11,728 nt of DNA from an uncultured beta proteobacterium (GTDB lineage: Bacteria > Pseudomonadota > Gammaproteobacteria > Burkholderiales > SG8-39). Under the pieces are notes generated by a model. The model saw only the letters and a program-made list of their open reading frames with translations. It made no database searches and had not been told where the DNA came from. The DNA lies in NCBI GenBank assembly GCA_903868285.1, contig CAIPUP010000087.1, forward strand, positions 1 through 11,728, given 5' to 3'. Shown in pieces: positions 1 to 5,491 of this stretch (its first letter is position 1; every line of letters starts with the position of its first letter). A program made the position numbers and the translations under genes.

Positions 1-2
1 CC

Positions 3-701
3 AGCCTGATACAGCTGCAGCACATCAGCAAGCATTACCCCAGCAACGGCGGCGACGTCTTTGCCTTGGAGGATGTGTCGTTCTCGATCGGTGCTGGTGA
101 GTTAGTGTTTCTCACTGGTCACTCCGGCGCTGGCAAATCCACCGTGTTGCGACTCATTGCCGCGATGGAGCGACCGAGCGAAGGCAGCCTGCGTGTAGCC
201 GGTCAGGATCTGGGGCAGATGCCGGCTGCAACCATTCCTTTTTTACGACGCAAGCTCGGACTGGTGTTCCAGGATCAGAAGCTGCTGGAGGACCGTTGCG
301 CGCTGGATAACGTCATGCTGCCGCTGCAAGTCACTGGACACGCCCATGGCGATGCACTGCGCCGGGCACACACCGCGCTGCAACGGGTCGGTCTGGGCGA
401 TCGCGCCGATGCCGCACCACGCAGCCTCTCGGGGGGAGAGCGCCAGCGACTTTGCATGGCGCGGGCGGTAGTCAATCATCCGGTGTTGCTACTGGCCGAC
501 GAGCCCACCGTCGGGCTGGATGCGCATGCAGCCCAGGACATCATGGCGCTGCTGCTGGACTTTCATCAGCATGGCACCACGGTGCTGGTAGCCACGCATG
601 ATCAACAATTGATGCAGGGCCTGATGGCGCGTCATATGGCACGACGCCTCACGCTGCAGCACGGTCGCTTGCTGCCTTCCTCTGACAGAAGTCGTGCCTG
701 A
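3..701 (+). CDS. ftsE: Cell division ATP-binding protein FtsE (5' end at or beyond window edge)
   Basis: This is the ATPase half of the FtsEX ABC-type complex, which sits on the inner face of the membrane at the septum and couples ATP hydrolysis to activation of peptidoglycan hydrolases. The frame is open from base 3 and reads LIQLQHISKHYP, matching the usual FtsE beginning (M-I-x-x-x-x-V-S-K-x-Y-P). Counting that L (CTG at 6-8) as residue 1 gives about 231 aa. Visible motifs are Walker A GHSGAGKST (38-46), the Q-loop Gln (about 89), the ABC signature LSGGERQR (141-148), Walker B VLLLADEP (160-167) and the H-loop His in VATHD (about 198). No ATG lies near the expected start, so the gene starts either at CTG 6 or upstream of the window. 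A TTG at 66 would delete the first beta strand and is unlikely. The stop overlaps the ftsX ATG (TGATG), which implies translational coupling. Confidence 0.95.
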   Translation, partial: SLIQLQHISKHYPSNGGDVFALEDVSFSIGAGELVFLTGHSGAGKSTVLRLIAAMERPSEGSLRVAGQDLGQMPAATIPFLRRKLGLVFQDQKLLEDRCALDNVMLPLQVTGHAHGDALRRAHTALQRVGLGDRADAAPRSLSGGERQRLCMARAVVNHPVLLLADEPTVGLDAHAAQDIMALLLDFHQHGTTVLVATHDQQLMQGLMARHMARRLTLQHGRLLPSSDRSRA

Positions 702-1627
702 TGCAGGCCTGGTTGCGACATCAGGTCTACAGCCTGCGACTGAGCAGCAAGCGCTTGCGTGCAGCACCGCTGCAGACCCTGGCGAATCTGCTGGCCATCG
801 GTATCGCGCTCTGTCTGCCACTGGTGCTGTGGCTGTTTGTCTCCGGCTTGCAGCAGGCGCTGGGCAATCTGGACAGCGAGGCCGAAGTCAGCGTGTTCCT
901 GCGCCAGGACAGCGCTAGCGCACAAAGCCAGAGCCTCGGCAGCAAGCTGGCAGCGATTCCGGGTGTGGCGGCAGTACGGTTTGTCTCTCGTGACGCGGCA
1001 CTGGCGCAATTGCGCGAGCAACCCGGCATGGCTTCAGTGATCGCCGCACTCAAGAGCAATCCACTACCGGATGCCTTTGTGCTGCGCCTGGCCGACACCA
1101 GCCCGGCGCTAGCCGATGGGGTGCAGCAACAGGCTGCCGCGATGCCTGGCGTGGCGCATGCCCAGGTCGATGCAGCCTGGACCCGTCGGCTGGATGCGCT
1201 GCTGCATCTGGGACGTAGCGCGCTGTGGTTGTTGGGCACGCTGCTGGGCCTGGGGGTGGTGGCAGTAACCTTCAACACCATCCGATTGCAGATTCTGAGC
1301 CAGCGCGCCGAGATCGAGATTTCCAAACTGGTCGGCGCCACCGATGCCACAGTACGGCGACCCTTCCTGTGGCAAGGCGCATTGTCGGGGCTGGCCGGCG
1401 GACTGCTGGCGGTGCTACTGGTAAGTGCCCTGAGCTGGCTGATCGAAACCGAGATTACGGCACTGGCCAGGCTCTACGATTCCAGCTTCGCGCTACCCGG
1501 CTTGGGCGGTGGCGACGCCATGGCAGTTTTGGCGCTGGCCAGCCTGTTGGGCTGGCTGGGCGCCTTCGCATCGGTTAGCACCCACTTACGCGCTGCACGG
1601 CCTGGGGCGTCACAAGCGCGGAACTAA
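701..1627 (+). CDS. ftsX: Cell division protein FtsX (permease-like subunit)
   Basis: This is the membrane partner of FtsE; in the family it transmits ATP-driven conformational change to periplasmic hydrolase activators. The protein is 308 aa. It has a short cytoplasmic N-terminus, TM1 at about 29-48, a periplasmic domain of about 120 residues (about 50-170), then three more hydrophobic segments at about 172-193, 223-246 and 273-295. The block EISKLVGATDATVRRPF (about 207-222), between TM2 and TM3, is the conserved FtsX cytoplasmic loop. The topology of four TMs with one large loop after TM1 is diagnostic of FtsX rather than of other ABC permeases. The ATG shares one base with the ftsE stop. 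The stop TAA at 1625-1627 lies only eight bases before the CIRCE operator of rpoH, so rpoH could also be reached by read-through from ftsEX. Confidence 0.96.
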   Translation: MQAWLRHQVYSLRLSSKRLRAAPLQTLANLLAIGIALCLPLVLWLFVSGLQQALGNLDSEAEVSVFLRQDSASAQSQSLGSKLAAIPGVAAVRFVSRDAALAQLREQPGMASVIAALKSNPLPDAFVLRLADTSPALADGVQQQAAAMPGVAHAQVDAAWTRRLDALLHLGRSALWLLGTLLGLGVVAVTFNTIRLQILSQRAEIEISKLVGATDATVRRPFLWQGALSGLAGGLLAVLLVSALSWLIETEITALARLYDSSFALPGLGGGDAMAVLALASLLGWLGAFASVSTHLRAARPGASQARN

Positions 1628-1685
1628 ATCTCCTGTTAGCACTCCAACGCATAGAGTGCTAAACTTCAAGCTTCTCTCAGGAGAT
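1628..1685 (+). promoter_or_regulatory. rpoH leader: inverted repeat pairing the Shine-Dalgarno with an anti-SD
   Basis: ATCTCCTG (1628-1635) is the exact reverse complement of CAGGAGAT (1678-1685), which contains the rpoH ribosome binding site AGGAG (1679-1683). The two arms enclose the CIRCE, whose 9-bp arms would stack directly on the outer stem on the 5' side and leave a 15-base bulge (1663-1677) on the 3' side. An RNA starting at or before 1628 could therefore fold so that the ribosome binding site is paired. The anti-SD begins at the first base after the ftsX stop, so a ribosome terminating on ftsX would cover it. The complementarity is directly seen; the regulatory role is inference. 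Confidence 0.55.
1636..1662 (+). promoter_or_regulatory. CIRCE element (HrcA operator) upstream of rpoH
   Basis: The sequence is TTAGCACTC (1636-1644), nine bases, then GAGTGCTAA (1654-1662). All 18 conserved positions match the CIRCE consensus TTAGCACTC-N9-GAGTGCTAA, the binding site of the heat-shock repressor HrcA. It ends 29 bases before the rpoH ATG, the usual place for CIRCE between promoter and start codon. A weak sigma-70-like pair overlaps it: TTAGCA at 1636-1641 and TAAACT at 1660-1665, 18 bases apart, 4/6 matches each. The transcription start cannot be fixed from sequence. HrcA control of the sigma-32 gene is inferred from the operator alone; hrcA itself is not in this window. Confidence 0.93.
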
Positions 1686-1691
1686 CTAACC

Positions 1692-2549
1692 ATGACGATC
1701 GCTTACAGTCTTCCGGTTCCGTCCGCGCTGGGCAATATCGAGAGTTATGTCCGCACGGTCAACCGTTTTCCTATCCTCACCCCCGAAGAGGAATCCCGCC
1801 TGTCACGCAAGCTGCGCGACGAGGATGATCTCGCCGCAGCGCAGCAACTGGTGGTCTCGCATCTTCGCGTAGTCGTGAGCATCGCGCGTGGCTATCTGGG
1901 CTACGGACTGCCACATGCCGACCTGATCCAGGAGGGTAATGTCGGCCTCATGAAGGCGGTGAAACGCTTCGATCCAGAACGCGGCGTGCGCCTGGTGTCG
2001 TTCGCCATTCACTGGATCAAGGCCGAAATCCACGAGTACATCCTGCGCAACTGGCGGCTGGTGAAAATCGCCACCACCAAGGCGCAGCGCAAGCTGTTTT
2101 TCAACCTGCGCAGCATGAAGCCGGGGCTGGACCCGCTCACCCTGGGTGAGATCGGCGCGATGGCCGACACGCTACGGGTCAAGCCGGAAGAAGTACGCGA
2201 GATGGAGATGCGCCTGTCGGGCCAGGAAATGGCACTGGAGTCGCATGGCGACGATGACGAGGATCACTACTCCCCCATCGCCTATCTGGCCGATCCCGGT
2301 GCCGGACCGTCCGATGTGCTGGAAGCCGGCCAGACCCATCGTCTGGATACCGAGGGCCTGGAAGCGGCGCTGGATAAGCTCGATGCACGCAGTCGTCGCA
2401 TCATCGAGGCACGCTGGCTGCGCGAGAAAGACACCTCGACCCTGCATGAACTGGCTGCCGAGTTCGGCGTGTCGGCCGAGCGTATCCGGCAGATCGAAGT
2501 CAAGGCCATGGCCAAGATGCGCCAGAGCCTGGCCGCAACACACGACTGA
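1692..2549 (+). CDS. rpoH: RNA polymerase sigma-32 factor RpoH (heat-shock sigma factor)
   Basis: This 285-aa protein directs RNA polymerase to heat-shock promoters; E. coli RpoH is 284 aa. Near the N-terminus is ESYVRTVNRFPILTPEEE. Region 2 contains SHLRVVVSIARGYLGYGLP, then DLIQEGNVGLMKAVKRFDP (about 78-95) and RLVSFAIHWIKAEIHEYILRNW. The RpoH box QRKLFFNLR (132-140) is intact; it separates RpoH from other group 2/3 sigmas and is linked to core binding and chaperone/FtsH control in E. coli. Region 4 has the helix-turn-helix LHELAAEFGVSAERIRQIE. The ATG at 1692 is chosen because it has AGGAG at 1679-1683 and matches the family N-terminus; the frame stays open upstream into ftsX, but those codons are not family-like. 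It follows ftsX after 64 bases holding a CIRCE and is closed by a strong terminator. Confidence 0.98.
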   Translation: MTIAYSLPVPSALGNIESYVRTVNRFPILTPEEESRLSRKLRDEDDLAAAQQLVVSHLRVVVSIARGYLGYGLPHADLIQEGNVGLMKAVKRFDPERGVRLVSFAIHWIKAEIHEYILRNWRLVKIATTKAQRKLFFNLRSMKPGLDPLTLGEIGAMADTLRVKPEEVREMEMRLSGQEMALESHGDDDEDHYSPIAYLADPGAGPSDVLEAGQTHRLDTEGLEAALDKLDARSRRIIEARWLREKDTSTLHELAAEFGVSAERIRQIEVKAMAKMRQSLAATHD

Positions 2550-2565
2550 TTGCGTTCACGACAGG

Positions 2566-2595
2566 AAAAAAGCCACGGCATGCCGTGGCTTTTTT
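2566..2595. terminator. Bidirectional Rho-independent terminator between rpoH and cyoE
   Basis: This is a 30-base perfect palindrome: six A, GCCACGGCA, TGCCGTGGC, six T. The GC-rich 9-bp arms followed by a T-run on both strands make it a canonical intrinsic terminator in either direction. It lies 16 bases after the rpoH stop (+) and about 80 bases after the cyoE stop (-), so it can serve both convergent genes. Confidence 0.93.
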
Positions 2596-2625
2596 CATTG
2601 CTGCACCCTGAGTACTGCAAGCTCG

Positions 2626-2692
2626 GTAGCGCCAGCTCAGTGCCACCATTCAGTGCCGCCATTCCGTGCCGCCAACTCAGTAACGCCAGTAA
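2626..2692. repeat. Degenerate 13-14 bp tandem array overlapping the cyoE 3' end
   Basis: Five consecutive units are visible: GTAGCGCCAGCTCA (2626-2639), GTGCCACCATTCA (2640-2652), GTGCCGCCATTCC (2653-2665), GTGCCGCCAACTCA (2666-2679) and GTAACGCCAGTAA (2680-2692). The core is GTGCCGCCA. The last unit encodes part of the cyoE C-terminus and the fourth contains its stop codon; the rest is spacer, which suggests serial duplication starting from the gene end. Together with the terminator this accounts for most of the cyoE-rpoH gap. Confidence 0.75.
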
Positions 2693-3570
2693 TGATCCAC
2701 CAGCAGTGCCGCAAACAGCAGCGACAGATAAACAATGGAAAAGACAAAGGTACGTCGCGCCAGTGCATCGCTGTAATCGCGATACAAGCGCACCGCATAG
2801 ATCAGAAACTGCAAACCCAGGGCGACCGCCGACACCAGATAGATCAATCCGCTCATGCCATAAACGTAAGGCAGCAGGGTGCAGGCAAACAGGATGATGG
2901 TGTAGAGCAACACCTGTAGCCGCGTATAGCGGTTGCCATGCGTGACCGGCAGCATCGGCAGACCCGACTTGGCATAGTCCTCAACGCGATACATCGCTAG
3001 CGCCCAGAAGTGCGGCGGCGTCCAGGCAAAGATGATCAACACCAACAGCAGCGCCTCGGGCGCCACCTCGCCGGTCACCGCAGTCCAGCCCAGCAGCGGC
3101 GGCATGGCGCCGGACAATCCACCGATGACGATGTTCTGCGGCGTCAGCGGCTTGAGGATTACGGTGTAGATCACTGCATAGCCAACGAAGGTGGCCAGGG
3201 TGAGCCACATGGTGAGCGGGTTCACCTGTTGATGCAGCAGCCACAGTCCGACACCACCAATCAATATGGCAAAGCCCAGGGTCTGCCCGGGGTTGAGCAA
3301 GCCACTGGGCAGCGGCCGCCCCTTGGTGCGGGCCATGCGGGCATCAATCTTTTGCTCCACCAGACAGTTCATGGCGGCGGCGGCACCAGCCACCATCCAG
3401 ATACCCAGCGTCGCTGCCAGCAGCAAGGGCAGCGGCACCATGCCCGGGGTGGCGAGGAACATGCCGATGACAGCACAGAACACGATCAGCGCCACCACGC
3501 GTGGCTTGGTCAGGGCATGAAACTGGCGCAGCGTGGCAAGCAGGGAGGCCGGTTGAGCGAGGCTGAGCAT
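2677..3570 (-). CDS. cyoE: Protoheme IX farnesyltransferase (heme O synthase) CyoE/CtaB
   Basis: This inner-membrane UbiA-family prenyltransferase of 297 aa adds a farnesyl group to heme b to make heme O, the precursor of heme A. The first prenyl-diphosphate motif is N68-C-L-V-E72-Q-K-I-D76 followed by ARMARTKGRPLPSG; the second is YRVEDYAKSGLPM (193-205). The intervening TPPHFWALAMYR and many hydrophobic segments fit a protein with seven to nine TMs. The first acidic position of motif one is Glu rather than Asp, a conservative change I do not consider inactivating. No clear Shine-Dalgarno precedes the ATG at 3568-3570. It is the last minus-strand gene before the shared terminator. The usual partner ctaA is missing between it and the SCO-like gene upstream. 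Confidence 0.95.
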   Translation of the reverse strand: MLSLAQPASLLATLRQFHALTKPRVVALIVFCAVIGMFLATPGMVPLPLLLAATLGIWMVAGAAAAMNCLVEQKIDARMARTKGRPLPSGLLNPGQTLGFAILIGGVGLWLLHQQVNPLTMWLTLATFVGYAVIYTVILKPLTPQNIVIGGLSGAMPPLLGWTAVTGEVAPEALLLVLIIFAWTPPHFWALAMYRVEDYAKSGLPMLPVTHGNRYTRLQVLLYTIILFACTLLPYVYGMSGLIYLVSAVALGLQFLIYAVRLYRDYSDALARRTFVFSIVYLSLLFAALLVDHYWRY

Positions 3571-3641
3571 GGCAGGAGCAGTCCGAAAAATTATTGTAAG
3601 TCTTTGATTTAATTGACTATTTTAGAAAACTGTAGCAGCAT
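3571..3641 (-). promoter_or_regulatory. AT-rich spacer before cyoE; possible cyoE promoter
   Basis: This 71-base gap is strikingly AT-rich against its GC-rich surroundings. On the minus strand it contains TACAAT (3593-3598, 5/6 to a -10) and, 15 bases upstream, TAGTCA (3614-3619, 4/6 to a -35). That is a short, weak pair, but the composition suggests cyoE has its own promoter instead of depending on read-through from the SCO-like gene. In many related clusters ctaA occupies this position; no trace of its coding sequence is seen here. Confidence 0.3.
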
Positions 3642-4250
3642 TCAGCCGATGCGCGAGGTTCGTAGCAGTCGCCTGAGATCTTTTTTCATGGCACTGGGGT
3701 CGGCCAGCGGCGGCCAGCGCAGCATCAAGTTGCCCAGCGGGTCAGCCAGCCAGAGCGAGGCCGAATCATCGCCCGCGCCCGACATATGGCGCAACAGCCG
3801 GCGCCCTGCCTCGCTGCGGGAGGCCATCACCACCAGCAGGCCTTCATGCTCGCGCAGCAGGGCATCGGGCGGGAGGGCATCGTCCTCGACCAGCCACACG
3901 CGCTGTATGCGCTCCTGATTGTCGCCCTGCGTCAGGCGCACCTGACGCAGCTTCCAGAGGTTTTCGCCGCACAGGCCCGAACAAGCGCCGCCGGCACGCT
4001 GCAGCATCAGCCATTTGCCGCGCAACGAGCCCAGCGTAATGCGCTTGCCGTCGAGCAGTTGCAATTCGCCCGGCATGCCGGCCTCATCCATCAGCGGCAC
4101 GACATCGATCAACTCACCGTAATTCATGCGCTGTGCGGGCGGCGCAAAGTGATACAGCGCCAGCGATCCGACAAACGGCGCCAGACACACTGCCAGCACC
4201 AGCCAGAGTGTGAAATTGGAGCGTGCGCGAACGGGCTGGGTTGTGCTCAT
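3642..4250 (-). CDS. SCO-like thioredoxin-fold membrane protein of the cox cluster (CxxxC)
   Basis: This is a 202-aa protein with one N-terminal membrane anchor (about 13-34) and a periplasmic domain. GKWLMLQRAGGAC90-SGL-C94-GENLWKLRQVR resembles the strand-then-CxxxC segment of SCO copper/redox chaperones, and DPLGNLMLRWPP near the C-terminus resembles the SCO/thioredoxin-fold end. Genes of this sort lie next to SURF1 in betaproteobacterial cox clusters and are usually annotated as a transmembrane or oxidase-assembly protein. A role in CuA thiol reduction or copper delivery is inferred. The canonical CxxxCP proline is absent (G95). The start chosen at 4250 overlaps the SURF1 stop as ATGA; upstream codons in the same frame lie inside SURF1 and are not protein-like. 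Confident as a gene, moderate on role. Confidence 0.8.
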   Translation of the reverse strand: MSTTQPVRARSNFTLWLVLAVCLAPFVGSLALYHFAPPAQRMNYGELIDVVPLMDEAGMPGELQLLDGKRITLGSLRGKWLMLQRAGGACSGLCGENLWKLRQVRLTQGDNQERIQRVWLVEDDALPPDALLREHEGLLVVMASRSEAGRRLLRHMSGAGDDSASLWLADPLGNLMLRWPPLADPSAMKKDLRRLLRTSRIG

Positions 4251-5065
4251 GGCGCGGTCCGCCTGGTTGTGATCGAGCTGTCGGGCGTTCGTTGCAGATT
4301 GAGTCCCAGCCAGGCCAACAAGGTCAGCAAAGCCATGACGTACCACTGCAACGCATAGGCACGATGGGTATCCACCCGGGCATCGTCACGCGGCCAGTCG
4401 CGTGCAAGGCCATCCTCGAACGCCGTCTCGGTTGGCGCTGCGCTGCCCTGCAGGGACATAGCCTTGCCCTGCTGTTGCAATAGCACCGGCTGCAAACGCA
4501 GCACAGCCTGGCTTGCCACGCGTGCGATCTCGATGCCCTGGCGTACTGGGCCCGGCGTGTCATCAGTGGCCAGGGCGTAATGGGGCTTGGGCAACAAGGC
4601 GATACCTCGCACCTGCACCGGCCCTTCCGGCGTCAGAATTTCGGGCAACTGTTCACGTCGATTCGATGCTGCAATCCAGCCGCGATTGACCAGGATCGCC
4701 ACCGGCTCGTCACGCAGCGTCTTGGTCGAATCAACGCTTTGGGGTTCGATCAGCAATGGCATCAGCACGTGATAGCCAGGCTTGCCTTGATGCACACGGT
4801 TGTCATGCAACAGCAGCTGCTGCGGAAGAAATCTTCCTTGAACCTGCAAAGGACGATCGAGCAGATCGCTGACACTCAACACGCTGCCAGACAGTTGCAG
4901 CGCCGGCCCAGCCAACGCCTGATCATGTAGTGCCTGCAGCGCCAGCTTTTGTTGCGCACGGCCGCTCTGCCACTGTCCCAGGGAGAAAAATAACGCGATA
5001 CCAAGCATGGCCAGCAAGGTAAGAGCCAATCGCGGACGAAAGCGATAATGGCGACCAAGATTCAT
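4247..5065 (-). CDS. SURF1 family cytochrome oxidase biogenesis protein
   Basis: This inner-membrane assembly factor (272 aa from the ATG at 5063-5065) is linked in bacterial homologues to heme a insertion into subunit I. It has the SURF1 layout: an N-terminal TM (about 11-32) ending in the family motif LGQWQSGRAQQK, a periplasmic domain containing PLQVQGRFLPQQLLLHDNR and the conserved VNRGWI, and a second TM near the C-terminus (HRAYALQWYVMALLTLLAWLGLN). The conserved Gly-x-Tyr-His (GYHVLMPL) is also present. A GTG at 5074 would add three residues; neither start has a clear Shine-Dalgarno. The stop overlaps the start of the SCO-like gene by four bases (ATGA), so the two are probably translationally coupled. 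Because the upstream neighbour is on the other strand, this pair needs its own promoter. Confidence 0.93.
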   Translation of the reverse strand: MNLGRHYRFRPRLALTLLAMLGIALFFSLGQWQSGRAQQKLALQALHDQALAGPALQLSGSVLSVSDLLDRPLQVQGRFLPQQLLLHDNRVHQGKPGYHVLMPLLIEPQSVDSTKTLRDEPVAILVNRGWIAASNRREQLPEILTPEGPVQVRGIALLPKPHYALATDDTPGPVRQGIEIARVASQAVLRLQPVLLQQQGKAMSLQGSAAPTETAFEDGLARDWPRDDARVDTHRAYALQWYVMALLTLLAWLGLNLQRTPDSSITTRRTAP

Positions 5066-5227
5066 TTTGCGCACATTGCCAAGGAAAGCCTGGCCATCCA
5101 GAGCAACATGGATGACTGCGGTAGACTGGCGAATCGAACGCGCGCCACTTTCACCGCTCTACGCACGCAGTTCAAGCCGCCCGCACCGAGCGGCACCTTC
5201 CAACCAGCGGCATCAAGCACTTTATCC
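5066..5227. other. Divergent intergenic region between SURF1 and the DUF2909 gene
   Basis: These 162 bases separate two divergently transcribed genes and so should contain a promoter for each. I see no convincing -35/-10 pair, operator or hairpin on either strand. A plus-strand frame is open from 5048 through the gap into DUF2909, but its residues do not resemble the family N-terminus. Confidence 0.4.
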
Positions 5228-5434
5228 ATGCGCATCGTATTGATCATTTTTTTCATTGCCATCATCGCCAGCCTGGGCTCGGCGCTGTACTACATGGTCG
5301 GACAGCGCCATACCAGCGGCGCGCCCGACAAACGCATGGCGCGTGCACTGGCTATCCGGGTTGGACTATCGGTGACGGCCTTCGTGCTGTTGATGGCCGG
5401 CTATTACTTCGGACTGATTCCCTCACAACGCTGA
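5228..5434 (+). CDS. Small twin-transmembrane protein, DUF2909 family
   Basis: This 68-aa protein consists of two hydrophobic helices (about 2-24 and 43-62) joined by a short polar loop, GQRHTSGAPDKRMARALAIR. The sequence MRIVLIIFFIAIIASLGSAL and the loop match the DUF2909 (twin transmembrane protein) family as I know it. Its location within betaproteobacterial cox clusters suggests a link to oxidase assembly or stability, but I know of no experimentally assigned function. ATG 5228 is preferred because it gives the family's length; no clear Shine-Dalgarno is visible. It is the only plus-strand gene inside the cox cluster: it runs convergent to coxC, from which it is separated by a hairpin, and divergent from SURF1. 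Confidence 0.82.
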   Translation: MRIVLIIFFIAIIASLGSALYYMVGQRHTSGAPDKRMARALAIRVGLSVTAFVLLMAGYYFGLIPSQR

Positions 5435-5440
5435 AAAGCA

Positions 5441-5464
5441 CAGCGCCGCACGAATGCGGCGCTG
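5441..5464. terminator. Hairpin between convergent DUF2909 gene and coxC
   Basis: CAGCGCCGCA (5441-5450), loop CGAA, TGCGGCGCTG (5455-5464): a perfect 10-bp GC-rich stem. Read on the minus strand it lies 28 bases after the coxC stop and is followed by TGCTTTTC, a moderate T-tract. On the plus strand it begins seven bases after the DUF2909 stop, with a poor T-tract (CTTGGAAAC). It is probably the terminator of the main cox operon and a weaker barrier in the other direction. Confidence 0.75.
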
Positions 5465-5491
5465 CTTGGAAACTTTGCTCTCTTTGCTGGC

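Noticed and set aside
1509..1691. Longer rpoH start extending the frame back into ftsX
   Set aside because: The extra residues are unlike sigma-32 N-termini, overlap ftsX in another frame and cross the CIRCE; ATG 1692 has AGGAG and gives 285 aa.
2626..2692. CRISPR-like array
   Set aside because: Units are only 13-14 bp, contiguous and degenerate, with no spacers and no cas genes.
3010..3612. 200-aa plus-strand frame opposite cyoE
   Set aside because: Low-complexity Gln/His/Gly-rich translation lying entirely opposite a clear cyoE; no family resemblance.
3605..3620. FNR/Anr-type box near TTTGATTTAATTGAC
   Set aside because: The two half-sites are direct (TTGAT, TTGAC), not the inverted TTGAT-N4-ATCAA arrangement.
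5048..5227. 60-residue N-terminal extension of the DUF2909 protein
   Set aside because: It would overlap the SURF1 start and doubles the family's size with non-hydrophobic residues; ATG 5228 fits the family.
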